Shown here in pieces: positions 17,036-25,885 of a stretch of 61,618 bases of DNA. Made by a program: the position numbers and the translations under genes. Within the stretch, counting starts at the first letter, position 1. Each line of letters opens with the position of its first letter. The notes beneath the pieces were generated by a model. It ran no database searches, was not told the origin of the DNA, and saw nothing but the letters and a program-made list of their open reading frames with translations. Where the stretch lies: positions 1 to 61,618 of the forward strand of contig NZ_BDAU01000052.1 of the NCBI RefSeq assembly GCF_001612615.1, given 5' to 3'. The stretch comes from Nocardia amikacinitolerans NBRC 108937 (GTDB taxonomy: Bacteria; Actinomycetota; Actinomycetes; Mycobacteriales; Mycobacteriaceae).

Positions 17036-18070
17036 TCAGGCGCTGATCGACCGCCCCGCAGACTTCAGATCATTGCACGCCTCGAGCACGCGCGCCGCCA
17101 TCGAGGTCTCGGCCTTCTTCAGGTAGCTGCGCGGATCGTAGGTCTTCTTGTTGCCGACCTCGCCGTCGATCTTCAGCACACCGTCGTAGTTGGTGAACAT
17201 GTGCGCGGCGACCGGACGGGTGAACGCGTACTGGGTGTCGGTGTCGACGTTCATCTTCACCACGCCGTAGCGCAGCGAGTCCTCGATCTCCGACTTCAGC
17301 GAGCCCGAGCCGCCGTGGAAGACGAAGTCGAACGGCTGCGCGTCCGAGCCGAGGCCCAGCTTGGCGGCCGCGACGCGCTGGCCCTCGGCGAGCACCTCGG
17401 GCTTGAGCACCACGTTGCCCGGCTTGTACACGCCGTGCACGTTGCCGAAGGTGGCCGCGAGCAGGTACTTGCCGTTCTCACCCGAACCGAGGGCGTCGAT
17501 GGTCTTCTCGAAGTCCTCCGGCGAGGTGTAGAGCTTCTCGTTGATCTCGGCCTCGACGCCGTCCTCTTCGCCGCCGACGACGCCGATCTCGACCTCGAGG
17601 ATGATGTTGGCCGCGGCGGTCGCCTTGAGCAGCTCCTTGGCGATCTCCAGGTTCTCGTCGATCGGGATCGCGGAGCCATCCCACATGTGCGACTGGAACA
17701 GCGGGAGGCCGCCCGCGTTGACCCGCTCCTGGGAGATGGCGATCAGCGGACGGACGAAGCTGTCCAGCTTGTCCTTGGGGCAGTGGTCGGTGTGCAGCGC
17801 GATCGTCACGTCGTACTTCGCGGCGACCACGTGCGCGAACTCGGCCAGCGCGACGGCGCCGGTCACCATGTCCTTGACGCCGAGGCCCGAGCCGAACTCC
17901 GAACCGCCGGTGGAGAACTGGATGATGCCATCGCTGCCCGCGTCGGCGAAGCCCTTGATGGCCGCGTTGATGGTCTCCGACGACGTGCAGTTGATGGCCG
18001 GGAAGGCAAAGGAGTGCGCTTTGGCCCGACCGAGCATCTCGGCGTAGACCTCCGGAGTCGCGATGGGCAC
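17036..18070 (-). CDS. fba: Class II fructose-1,6-bisphosphate aldolase
   Basis: The zinc-dependent aldolase interconverts fructose 1,6-bisphosphate with DHAP and glyceraldehyde 3-phosphate in glycolysis and gluconeogenesis. The 344-residue length equals that of the mycobacterial enzyme. Metal and substrate signatures are ALHTDHCPKDKLDSF, ATFGNVHGVYKPG and FHGGSGSL. I chose the GTG at 18070 (MPIATPEVYAEML when initiated) because GGAGG lies just upstream and homologues start with the same residues. An in-frame extension to 18124 has no support. It is divergent from the DedA gene, as in M. tuberculosis. Confidence 0.97.
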   Translation of the reverse strand: MPIATPEVYAEMLGRAKAHSFAFPAINCTSSETINAAIKGFADAGSDGIIQFSTGGSEFGSGLGVKDMVTGAVALAEFAHVVAAKYDVTIALHTDHCPKDKLDSFVRPLIAISQERVNAGGLPLFQSHMWDGSAIPIDENLEIAKELLKATAAANIILEVEIGVVGGEEDGVEAEINEKLYTSPEDFEKTIDALGSGENGKYLLAATFGNVHGVYKPGNVVLKPEVLAEGQRVAAAKLGLGSDAQPFDFVFHGGSGSLKSEIEDSLRYGVVKMNVDTDTQYAFTRPVAAHMFTNYDGVLKIDGEVGNKKTYDPRSYLKKAETSMAARVLEACNDLKSAGRSISA

Positions 18071-18443
18071 TGTGAAGACCTCCGTGTTCGTGCGGCAAAG
18101 GACAATTGTGTCAGGCCACACCATAAGGCAGGGGAGTTTCTACGCCTTCCGCTGGTCGGCGGGCACTGCGCGCAGCACCGATCAGCGGGCCCCGGCCGCA
18201 GCACCGATCAGCTAGCACTGGCCGCAGCAGCGACGTCCGCGCACCACGGGCCCGCACGGAGCGAGTCTTACGAGCGACCGTTCGCGCCAGCGCGCCAACA
18301 AACAGAGTTAATCGGGGGTAATTTCTCGCTGGACGGTGGTTTCTCAGCCCGACCCGGTACTGTGGGCCGGGTAATTGCGCTGGCAGCTTCCGACGCGGTG
18401 GCAAGCAATCCATGGCCAGCCGCACCCCGGGACAGGAGGCCGC
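18071..18443. other. Divergent intergenic region between fba and dedA
   Basis: No gene is supported in these 373 bases. They must hold both divergent promoters. Two near copies of GCAGCACCGATCAGC start at 18172 and 18198. No clear operator palindrome was found. Confidence 0.6.
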
Positions 18444-19166
18444 GTGATTCTGCAGGCAGCGACCGAATCGGTGTCGACCAACCTCGCACTGACCCAGTTG
18501 CTGGATCCGATGTACCTGCTCCAGGAGACGTGGCTGAAGAACGCGGTACTGCCCGCGATCCTCGTGATCGTCTTCATCGAGACCGGTCTGCTGTTCCCGC
18601 TTCTCCCTGGCGACTCCCTGCTGTTCACCGGCGGCCTGCTGGCGGCGCAGGATCCGCCGGTGGTGTCCATCTGGGTGCTGGTGCCCGCCGTCACGTTCAT
18701 CGCCTTCGCCGGTGACCAGTGCGGCTATTGGATCGGACGCGCCATCGGCCCGGCGATCTTCCGCAAGGAAGACACCCGATTCTTCAAGAAGTCCTACGTG
18801 ACCGAGACGCACGAGTTCTTCGAGAAGCACGGTCCGAAGACCATCATTCTGGCCAGGTTCGTGCCGATCGTGCGTACCTTCATGCCGGTGCTTGCGGGCG
18901 TGTCCAAGATGGATTACCGCAAGTACGTCGCGTTCGACATCATCGGCGCCATTCTGTGGGGTGGCGGTGTCACGATCCTCGGCTACTTCCTCGGCGGCGT
19001 CGCCTTCATCCGCGACCACGTCGAGGCGATCTTCCTGCTCATCGTGTTCGTCTCGATCCTGCCCGGGATCGCGGCGGTGGCGAAGAAGGTGCTCAACCGC
19101 GGCGCCGAGCAGCCCGAGGTCGTCGAGCCCGAGCTGACCGCTTCGACGAACGAGACCACCCGCTGA
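18444..19166 (+). CDS. DedA-family membrane protein (Rv0364-like)
   Basis: This 240-residue integral membrane protein has the DedA/SNARE-associated signatures FIETGLLFPLLPGDSLL near residue 45 and RFVPIVRTFMPVLAG near residue 140. About five membrane segments are visible. DedA proteins are thought to be half-transporters that move lipid carriers such as undecaprenyl phosphate across the membrane. The conserved acidic residue and the RxxxP arginine needed for activity in other members are present. The GTG at 18444 has AGGAGG four bases upstream. The gene is followed closely by a second dedA. Confidence 0.92.
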   Translation: MILQAATESVSTNLALTQLLDPMYLLQETWLKNAVLPAILVIVFIETGLLFPLLPGDSLLFTGGLLAAQDPPVVSIWVLVPAVTFIAFAGDQCGYWIGRAIGPAIFRKEDTRFFKKSYVTETHEFFEKHGPKTIILARFVPIVRTFMPVLAGVSKMDYRKYVAFDIIGAILWGGGVTILGYFLGGVAFIRDHVEAIFLLIVFVSILPGIAAVAKKVLNRGAEQPEVVEPELTASTNETTR

Positions 19167-19171
19167 GGCCG

Positions 19172-19876
19172 GTGTCCAGCGCGTCGTCGCCCCTCGCGAT
19201 GGGCAGTTTCGATCCGCTGATCTCGGCGGGCCCCGCGCTCGTCTGGACGGTGGTGCTTACTTTCGTCTTCCTGGAATGCGCCCTGATCGTCGGGCTGTTC
19301 CTGCCCGGTGACTCGATGCTGATCACGGCAGGCATCGTGATGGCCTCGCACGCCACCGGCGAAGCGCAGGTGTGGGCGCTCTCGGTGGGCGCCATGATCG
19401 CCGCGATCACCGGCAATCAGGTCGGGTACGTCATCGGGCAACGCACCGGCCACCGCTTGGTGGCGCGCAAGGACGGCCGATACATCAACACCCGAAACTT
19501 GCAGCGGGTCTCCGAACTGCTCCAGCGGCACGGGTTCCTCGCGGTGTTGGTGGCCCGGTGGATCCCGTGGGTGCGGACGCTGTGCCCGATGGTCGCGGGC
19601 GCCGCGCAGATGGACCACCGCAAGTACACGATCGCCAGCACCATCGGGGCCATCATCTGGGCGCCGGTGCTGCTGCTCATCGGCTTCTACGCGGGCAACT
19701 TCCTGGAGCGCGTGCCGTGGCTGATGCCCGCCGTGATCTGCACGCTGGTGCTCGGTCTCGTCATCGGCACCGTCCTCGGCATCCGGCACTACCGCATGGA
19801 GATGGCGAAGCCCGCGGAGGAGTTCGACGTGGATGTGGACGCGCCGACCGTGGTGCTGCCGCGGGTCGAGTACTGA
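19172..19876 (+). CDS. Second DedA-family membrane protein
   Basis: This protein of about 234 residues is clearly related to its upstream neighbour: FLECALIVGLFLPGDSMLI matches the acidic/PGDS signature and RWIPWVRTLCPMVAG the arginine/proline signature. A C-terminal acidic cytoplasmic tail (EEFDVDVDAPTVVLPRVEY) sets it apart. It starts five bases after the first dedA, so the two are surely cotranscribed. The GTG at 19172 is my choice; the ribosome site is weak, and the ATG at 19199 is an alternative. The two could act as a heteromeric pair or on different lipid carriers. Confidence 0.88.
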   Translation: MSSASSPLAMGSFDPLISAGPALVWTVVLTFVFLECALIVGLFLPGDSMLITAGIVMASHATGEAQVWALSVGAMIAAITGNQVGYVIGQRTGHRLVARKDGRYINTRNLQRVSELLQRHGFLAVLVARWIPWVRTLCPMVAGAAQMDHRKYTIASTIGAIIWAPVLLLIGFYAGNFLERVPWLMPAVICTLVLGLVIGTVLGIRHYRMEMAKPAEEFDVDVDAPTVVLPRVEY

Positions 19877-19937
19877 GGCGGATGCCGGGTCGCGGGTCCG
19901 ATGCTTCGGCGCGGACGTTGGGGCTCGCGGCCGAGGT

Positions 19938-21098
19938 TCAGAGTCCGGCCGCGGTGACCTGGTAGGCCGCCTCCATCAACATCCATCCGGACAACTGCAC
20001 CGACAGGTCGCGTTCGGGAACCTTCGACGAGGTCACCGAGCCGCCCGAGGTGAAGTAACCCGCCCCGGTCGTGCCGCCGGGCAGTTGAGCCGGTCTGCTC
20101 CAATCGGCCCCGAACAGCGGCTCGCCCTCGACCTCGAGGCGATTCGCCCAGGCCGCCGTTGCCGACGCCCGGACGATCGCGGCCGCCGCCCGCCGATCCG
20201 CGACTTGCTGGCGGTCGTCGCCGGGCAGCATGACCGCGACGTACGCGAGGTAGCGGGCGAGGATCCCGTTGAACAGTCCGCCGTCGCCGCCACCACCGCC
20301 CTTGATGACGCCGCCCGCGGTCATGTGGTCCTCCACCGCGACCAGCAGCCGGTGCACCCGGTCCAGGTGACGTTCCTCGCCGGTGTGCATCGCCAGCTCG
20401 GCCTCGACACCGAGCACGACGCCCTGGCAGTAGGTGAACGTCGGGCGTTCGATCACCCCGGACGGCAGGTGGATGCCGTCGAGAATCAGGCCGGTGCCCG
20501 GATCACGCAGGGTCGCGTCCAGCCAGTCCGCCATCTCCTGCGCGCGGGTGTGCCGACCGAGGCGGCTGAGCGCGATCGCCGCGGGACCGTTGGCGGGCGC
20601 GTTGTAATAGTCCGAACGGACGCGCCACGGGATACCGCCGCCCACCTCCGGATTCCACGCTTCGTACAGCTTCTTCTCCAGCGCGACCAGCGCGCCGCGC
20701 GCCTCGGTGATGCCCTGCGTTCGCTCCGCCCGCTCCAACGCGATGGCGAGCCAGGCCATGTCGTCGTAGTAGTTATTGGTCCAACCGGTGATGTTGCGGA
20801 TGCGATGGGAGCGCACGAGTTCGCCGATTCGCCTGCGCCGCACCGGCATCGGCGACCGGTTCGCCGCGTCGACGGCGCAGTCGATCAAATGCGCCTGCCA
20901 CCAGTAGTGCCAGGACACGAAAGCACGCTCACGCTTGGTGGCGGGCCAGCCGACGACGCCGAGTTCCGTTCCGGGACAAGCCCATAACGCTCGCAGGTGC
21001 CGAGAGACGATCGCGGACTCCGCCATATCCGCCCGCTCCGACCAGAGCGCGGGCGTCGGTGCAGCATCCTGCCCAGTCCGTGGGCTCCGCGAGGTCAT
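19938..21098 (-). CDS. GH76-like glycoside hydrolase family protein (Rv0365c-like)
   Basis: This 386-residue protein has the (alpha/alpha)6-barrel pattern of alternating helices and the motif NNYYDDMAWLAIAL at about residues 108-121. The adjacent Asp pair at 112-113 probably corresponds to the catalytic pair of GH76 alpha-1,6-mannanases. Other family stretches are NAPANGPAAIALSRLG and FTYCQGVVLG. No signal peptide is visible, so it is predicted to be cytosolic, which is odd for a mannan-active enzyme. Its position beside dedA is the same as Rv0365c. The substrate is not known. It converges on the DedA gene. Confidence 0.85.
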   Translation of the reverse strand: MTSRSPRTGQDAAPTPALWSERADMAESAIVSRHLRALWACPGTELGVVGWPATKRERAFVSWHYWWQAHLIDCAVDAANRSPMPVRRRRIGELVRSHRIRNITGWTNNYYDDMAWLAIALERAERTQGITEARGALVALEKKLYEAWNPEVGGGIPWRVRSDYYNAPANGPAAIALSRLGRHTRAQEMADWLDATLRDPGTGLILDGIHLPSGVIERPTFTYCQGVVLGVEAELAMHTGEERHLDRVHRLLVAVEDHMTAGGVIKGGGGGDGGLFNGILARYLAYVAVMLPGDDRQQVADRRAAAAIVRASATAAWANRLEVEGEPLFGADWSRPAQLPGGTTGAGYFTSGGSVTSSKVPERDLSVQLSGWMLMEAAYQVTAAGL

Positions 21099-21180
21099 AC
21101 CTCAATGGTGCCAGTTGGAAGCCGTTTCTCGCCGCCGAATTGTTACCCAGCCGACGCCTGATCGTGCACCGCGGAACCGT

Positions 21181-21852
21181 TCACCACGCGGTCGCGAGAT
21201 CGGCGTGCTCGCGAATCCACGCGTGCATGGCGATGCCCGCGGCCACGCCCGCGTTGATGCTTCGGGTGGAACCGAATTGGGCGATCGAGACCGTCATCGC
21301 CGCCGCGTCTTTCGCGTGCGCGGTGACGCCGGGTCCTTCCTGGCCGAACAGCAGCAGACAGTTCCTCGGCAGCCGCGCGGTCTCCAGCGGCACCGAGCCG
21401 GGGACGTTGTCCACCGCGACCACGGTGAGGCCGGCGCGCTCGGCGAAGGCGAGCAGCTCGGCGATGTCGGTGTGGTGCTCGATGCGCTGGTAGCGGTCCG
21501 TGACCATCGCGCCGCGGCGATTCCACCGCCGCCTGCCGACGATGTGCACCGCGGCCGCGGCGAACGCGTTGGCGGTGCGGACCACCGTGCCGATGTTCGC
21601 GTCGTGCCCGAAGTTCTCGATCGCGACGTGGAAGGGGTGCCTGCGCGCGTCGATGTCGGCGACGATCGCGTCGCGCGACCAGTAGCGGTAGGCGTCGACC
21701 ACATTGCGGCGGTCGCCGTGCGCGAGGAGTTCCGGGTCGAGTCGCGGGTCGTCGGGCGGCGGGGTGCCGTGCTCCTGCTCCCACGGCCCCACCCCGTGCG
21801 GATGCTCCCCCCACTCGGTAGGCCCTGGCACATGCTGATCCGACTCGCTCAC
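21181..21852 (-). CDS. SpoU/TrmH-family RNA 2'-O-methyltransferase (Rv0380c-like)
   Basis: This 223-residue protein carries the three SPOUT motifs: ENFGHDANIGTVVRTANAF, LLLFGQEGPG and FGSTRSINAGVAAGIAMH, with the knot Asn and Ser present. It should methylate a ribose in rRNA or tRNA using S-adenosylmethionine. The target nucleotide cannot be read from sequence. A hydrophilic N-terminal extension of about 45 residues (EWGEHPHGVGPWEQ) makes it longer than Rv0380c. The start ATG is followed by Ser-Glu-Ser-Asp. Non-coding tandem repeats begin about 40 bases upstream. Confidence 0.92.
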   Translation of the reverse strand: MSESDQHVPGPTEWGEHPHGVGPWEQEHGTPPPDDPRLDPELLAHGDRRNVVDAYRYWSRDAIVADIDARRHPFHVAIENFGHDANIGTVVRTANAFAAAAVHIVGRRRWNRRGAMVTDRYQRIEHHTDIAELLAFAERAGLTVVAVDNVPGSVPLETARLPRNCLLLFGQEGPGVTAHAKDAAAMTVSIAQFGSTRSINAGVAAGIAMHAWIREHADLATAW

Positions 21853-21892
21853 CCCGACATGCTAGGTCGTAGCCCGTATACCCCCACCCACC

Positions 21893-22395
21893 CGACCGAA
21901 CGTCACCTTCCGCAGGCCACACCCGGTCACGGCCACCTTCGGCCCAATCGAACCGATAGCCGACCGAACATCACCGTCAGCAGGCCACAACCGGTCGCGG
22001 ACACCTTCGGCGGGACACCCCCGGTCGTGGTCACCGTTGGTCAGCCGAACCGGTTAGCCGACCGAGCGTCACCTTCAGCAGGCCACGGCCGGTCACGGCC
22101 ACCTTCAATCCGCCCGAACCGGCAGCCGACCGAAAGCCACCTTCAGCAGCCCACTCCCGGTCACGGCCACCCTCGGCGGGACACCCCCGGTCGTGGTCAC
22201 TGTTGGTCAGCCGAACCGGTTAGCCGACCGAACGTCACCTTCAGCAGGCCACACCCGGTCACGGCCACCTTCGGTCCGACCGAACCGGTAGCCGATCGAC
22301 GGTCACCTGCAGTACGCCACACCCGGTGTCACCTTCGCGCGGCCGGACTGTTCGCCGACCGGAGGTCACCTTCAGTGGGTCACGGCCGGTTGGGG
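21893..22395. repeat. Non-coding tandem array with alternating 68/98-bp spacing (166-bp higher-order unit)
   Basis: The marker CGACCGAACGTCACCTTCAG (with variants) starts at 21893, 21961, 22059, 22128, 22225, 22293 and 22356. Spacings are 68, 98, 69, 97, 68 and 63. The long units carry an extra block (GCGGGACACCCCCGGTCGTG and GTTGGTCAGCCGAACCGG). The two 98/97 units are nearly identical, so 166 bp is a second-order repeat. GGTCACGGCCACCTTC recurs in most units. The array lies between two leftward genes and has no credible reading frame. It resembles mycobacterial MIRU/VNTR loci in position and size. Confidence 0.85.
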
Positions 22396-22409
22396 TCACC
22401 CTCGGTCGG

Positions 22410-22742
22410 TCAGTACGACGACGAGGAGTTCGCGGCGACGATCGAGATGACGATGATCGCGATGACTCCGACCAGGGAGGCGAGCATGATGAGGGTTCCG
22501 ACGATGCCGCAGACGTAGCCCGCCTTGACGTTGCCGCGCCCGCCGAGCGCGCCGCCCGACGCGTCGATCTCGTCGAGCGCCCGCTTGCCCATCACCCAGG
22601 CGAACGGCGCGCACAGCTGGCACAGCACCAAGCCGAGAATCCCGAGGACCAGGATGGTGGTGGATTGCGGGTGGTCCGGCGGCGGACCGTACGGGTTACC
22701 GTAGGGCTGCTGCGGATAGCCGTACGGCGGTGGGTAACTCAT
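22410..22742 (-). CDS. Small DUF4190-type membrane protein
   Basis: This 110-residue protein has a Tyr/Pro-rich cytosolic N-terminus (SYPPPYGYPQQPYGNPYG) followed by two membrane helices (about 29-52 and 74-102) separated by a short loop with KRALDEIDASGG. This is the usual layout of DUF4190 proteins, which are common in actinobacteria and of unknown role. It stands alone between the repeat array and the divergent histidine kinase. Confidence 0.8.
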   Translation of the reverse strand: MSYPPPYGYPQQPYGNPYGPPPDHPQSTTILVLGILGLVLCQLCAPFAWVMGKRALDEIDASGGALGGRGNVKAGYVCGIVGTLIMLASLVGVIAIIVISIVAANSSSSY

Positions 22743-22850
22743 GCGGGTGATGCTAGTTCCACAACGCGCCGGGCGGACCCGATGGTGTAGCTGGCCACAC
22801 CCTCGATTCGGCGGTCAGCTCCATCGAGAACGCCGCGGTCGGCGAGAAGC

Positions 22851-24224
22851 ATGGAGCCCATGACCGAGACGCAAGCCGAACCCACCCTCGTGCTCGACAA
22901 GCCGACCGCGCCGCCGGCCCCATCGGTGCTTTCGGCCGTCCTTCGCGCGCCGATCCAGGCCAGGACCTGGAAGGAGCTCGCCTACCTGATCACGGCGTTC
23001 GTGCTCGGGTGCGTCGCGGTCTGCTATCTGTTCTTCGGCTTCGGCGGCGGGCTCTACGCCTCGGTCTTCCTGATCGGCATCCCGCTGCTCGCGCTCGTGC
23101 TGCTCGGCGGCCGCGTCTGGGGACGGATCTACCGCGCGCTGTGCCACCACCTGCTCAGCACCCCGGTCGACGCGCCGCCCGCGTTCACACCGCAGCGCGG
23201 GCTGTTCGGCTTCCTGAAGAGCGCGTTCACCGACCGGGCCAGTTGGCGGGCGGCACTCTTCCTGCTCGCGCAGTTCGTGCTCGGTGTGGTGATCGGCTAT
23301 CTGACGCTGGTCACCGTGGCGGTGGTGGTGTTCACCGCGATCTCGCCGATTCCGTGGATGCTGTTCGATCCGGTCAACATCGACGAGAACGGGGTCGAGC
23401 GCCACTCGCTGATGCAGTTCGGTTCGTTCTACGTCGACACCTGGCCGCGCGTGCTCGGGGTTTCCGCGGTGGGCATCATCGGCTGCTTCGCGCTGCCCTG
23501 GTTGGTGCGCGGCGTCTGCCACCTGCACCGGCTGCTCACCCTGTGGCTGCTCGCGGCCACCGTGCGGGATCGTCAGCTGGTCGAGCTGCGGGCCAGCAGG
23601 CGCGCCGCCGTCGAGGACGCGGCCGCCACCTTGCGCCGCGTCGGACGCGATCTGCACGACGGCACCCAAGCTCGGCTCGTCACCATCGCCATGGCGCTCG
23701 GTCGGGCCGAGGAACGCATCGCGGCGGGCGGCGACGCCACCGACCTGATCGCCGACGCGCACGCCAGCTCCAAGGAGGCGCTGACCGAACTGCGCGAGCT
23801 GGTCCGCGGCATCCATCCGCCCGCGCTCGAGCTCGGCCTCGCGCCCGCGCTGGAGACACTCACCGCACGCAGCGCGGTGCCGGTGGAGCTGCGGGTGCAC
23901 CTGCCGCAGCGGCCGAGCCCGGCCATCGAGGCGATCGCCTACTTCTCCGTCGCCGAGCTGCTCACCAATGTGGTCAAGCACGCGCACGCCGACCGCGCGT
24001 GGGTCTCGGTGCTGCCGGACAGCGTCCGCACCATCGCGGTCACCGTGCGGGACAACGGAATCGGCGGTGTGCTACCACCCGCCGAAGGTGAGCGGGCGGT
24101 GGGCAGCGGGCTCGCGGGTCTCGCGGCGCGGGCGCGCGCGGTGGACGGCACCCTCACCGTGCACAGCCCCACCGGGGGGCCGACCGTGGTGACCATCCTG
24201 CTGCCCAAGGGAGATCCGCAGTGA
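22851..24224 (+). CDS. NarL-type membrane sensor histidine kinase
   Basis: The kinase is 457 residues. The N-terminal sensor region has about four membrane helices (residues 45-85, 135-175, 200-220) and resembles the actinobacterial putative-sensor domain that precedes HisKA_3 kinases. The dimerisation domain contains RRVGRDLHDGTQARLVT, with the phosphoacceptor His at about 269. The ATPase domain has NVVKHAHA, DNGIGG and GSGLAGLAARA. The signal is unknown. Its stop overlaps the response regulator start (GTGA), so the two are one operon. ATGs at 22851 and 22860 are both possible starts. Confidence 0.92.
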   Translation: MEPMTETQAEPTLVLDKPTAPPAPSVLSAVLRAPIQARTWKELAYLITAFVLGCVAVCYLFFGFGGGLYASVFLIGIPLLALVLLGGRVWGRIYRALCHHLLSTPVDAPPAFTPQRGLFGFLKSAFTDRASWRAALFLLAQFVLGVVIGYLTLVTVAVVVFTAISPIPWMLFDPVNIDENGVERHSLMQFGSFYVDTWPRVLGVSAVGIIGCFALPWLVRGVCHLHRLLTLWLLAATVRDRQLVELRASRRAAVEDAAATLRRVGRDLHDGTQARLVTIAMALGRAEERIAAGGDATDLIADAHASSKEALTELRELVRGIHPPALELGLAPALETLTARSAVPVELRVHLPQRPSPAIEAIAYFSVAELLTNVVKHAHADRAWVSVLPDSVRTIAVTVRDNGIGGVLPPAEGERAVGSGLAGLAARARAVDGTLTVHSPTGGPTVVTILLPKGDPQ

Positions 24225-24874
24225 GCACGCCGTTGCGAATCGTCATCGCCGAGGACAGCGCCATCCTGCGTGACGGACTGGCGGGGCTGCTCGTCGAGCG
24301 CGGCCACGAGGTGGTCGCGATGGTCGGCGATGCGAGCACGCTGAGCGACGTTGTCGGCGAACACAATCCCGATGTAGCCGTGGTGGACGTGCGGATGCCG
24401 CCCACCTTCACCGACGAGGGGCTGCTCGCCGCCATCGAACTGCGCAGGAAGTACCCGATGACGGGCGTGCTCGTGTTCTCGCAGTGGATCGAAACCCGTT
24501 ATGCCACCGAGCTTCTCGCCGGTGGTGCGAGCGGCGTCGGCTATCTGCTCAAGGACAGGGTCGCCGACGTGCGCGACTTCGTCGACGCGCTGTACCGGGT
24601 CGCGACGGGCGGTACGGCGCTCGATCCCGAGGTGGTGAGTCAGCTGATGGGCGCGTCCCGCCAACAGGATTCGCTTGCCCGCCTCACCCCGCGCGAGCGC
24701 GAGGTGCTCGAGCTGATGGCACAGGGCTTGTCCAACAACGCGATCGCCGACGCGCTCACCGTCACCGAGCGTGCGGTCGAGAAGCACATCGGCAATATCT
24801 TCGCGAAACTCGATCTGCCGCCGTCGGATACGCATCATCGGCGGGTGCTGGCGGTGTTGCGGTTGAAGGGTTGA
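24221..24874 (+). CDS. NarL/LuxR-family response regulator
   Basis: This 217-residue protein has a receiver domain (residues 5-125) with the acidic pocket ED at 11-12, phosphoacceptor Asp 56 in VVDVRMP and the Lys in YLLKDRV. A LuxR/GerE DNA-binding domain lies at about 150-210 (LTPREREVLELMAQGLSNNA). It is the cognate partner of the overlapping histidine kinase. Target genes are not evident. A short tight palindrome (CAGACC-a-GGTCTG, about 24928-24940) follows the gene and may act in termination. Confidence 0.94.
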   Translation: MSTPLRIVIAEDSAILRDGLAGLLVERGHEVVAMVGDASTLSDVVGEHNPDVAVVDVRMPPTFTDEGLLAAIELRRKYPMTGVLVFSQWIETRYATELLAGGASGVGYLLKDRVADVRDFVDALYRVATGGTALDPEVVSQLMGASRQQDSLARLTPREREVLELMAQGLSNNAIADALTVTERAVEKHIGNIFAKLDLPPSDTHHRRVLAVLRLKG

Positions 24875-25001
24875 GACCCATCCCCGCGTCCATTCCAGGC
24901 CAGATCATCAGAGGCCAGACATCGCGCAGACCAGGTCTGGCACCTGCCTTGCGGAGTACGCCGACGAGCACTTTGCCAGCCGCGTCGGCTTGGCTTCGGG
25001 G

Positions 25002-25448
25002 CTAGCGCGCAATCGTGCAGGCCGCCGCGATTTCCTTCGTATCCCAGTAGAACGGGCGGATTTCGGTGATCCGGCCGTCTTCCACGCGGAGCGTCTGCAA
25101 GATCGGGAAGCGCAGCTCGCGTCCGGTCGCCCGGGCCCGCGCCCGCACCTCGGTGTGTACGACGGCCGTCTCTCCCGTCGCCAAGAACTGCTGGTCGACC
25201 AGCTCGAACACCTCCCACACCGCCGCCATCGTCGCGAAAAATCGCTCCAGCCCCGCGTGGCCCCGCCAGATGCCGCCGTACGGCATGCCCTCGGCCTGGT
25301 AGAGGACGACGTCCTCGGCGAAGAACGGGGCGAGGGTGGTGAACGAGGCGCGGCCTGGGCCGCCTGCGGCGAAGTAGGCCGCCTCCGCGGCATACATTCC
25401 GGTGAGGACGTCTGTGGTCGTTGCTTCTGAGGTCGTTGCGCTCGGCAT
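25002..25448 (-). CDS. NTF2-like/SnoaL-type protein
   Basis: This 148-residue protein has the cone-shaped alpha+beta signature of the NTF2-like family: an early helix region (MYAAEAAYFAAGG), FFAEDVVLYQAEGMPYGGIW, a helix with GLERFFATMAAVWEVF, and C-terminal strands (LRVEDGRITEIRPFYWDTKE). Members include polyketide cyclases and limonene-epoxide-hydrolase-like enzymes, but many have no known activity. The ATG at 25448 is chosen because the family fold starts soon after. The frame is open further upstream into repeats but looks non-coding there. Confidence 0.8.
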   Translation of the reverse strand: MPSATTSEATTTDVLTGMYAAEAAYFAAGGPGRASFTTLAPFFAEDVVLYQAEGMPYGGIWRGHAGLERFFATMAAVWEVFELVDQQFLATGETAVVHTEVRARARATGRELRFPILQTLRVEDGRITEIRPFYWDTKEIAAACTIAR

Positions 25449-25885
25449 GGAGACAGCGTGACGCCGGAGGCTGGGTGGGCGCTGGCGGAGATCGGACAGA
25501 GCGTTGGAGGTGCGGTTGCTGACCGTGGGTACCGAGTTCCGGAGAAGATCCGGCCCGATATTCGCAAGGTACCGAGTCGGAGGTCGGTGGCCGCTTATGC
25601 TTGAAAATGCGAGGTCAGTCGGGGTGTAGGCCGACCGACCAAGCCGGACGAAGTCCCCCCGGGCGCTGCCGGAGCGAAGGCGGAGGCACGTGCCGAAGGC
25701 GCCGCCGGGCTGAGTCCGTGCGAAACCGGAACGGACCAAGCGAAGGCGTGTCGCGCCCCGGCGGCGCCGCCGAGCGAAGTCCGCTCACAGCCGCGGATGG
25801 AGCGAAGCGGAGGTACGCCCGCGAGGCGCCGCCGAACGAAGTCCGTCCAGAGTCGCGCACGGCCGGAACGGAGGTCGAGGTACGC
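25449..25885. repeat. Gene-free region with degenerate GAAGTCCG-type repeats
   Basis: These 437 bases separate two divergent genes. From about 25640 the sequence is built of near copies of GGCGCCGCCGAGCGAAGTCC and GGAGCGAAGCGGAGG: CGGACGAAGTCC at about 25645, GAGCGAAGTCCGCTC near 25773 and GAACGAAGTCCGTCC near 25837. The CGGACGAAGTCC block is the reverse complement of the core of the elements at 8620 and 31670. No gene is supported. Confidence 0.6.

Noticed and set aside
17036..18124. Longer aldolase start at 18124
   Set aside because: The extra 18 residues are not in the family, and a GTG with GGAGG lies at 18070, giving the standard 344-residue protein.
21893..22395. CRISPR array
   Set aside because: The repeat units are diverged and contiguous, with no unique spacers of constant length and no cas genes.
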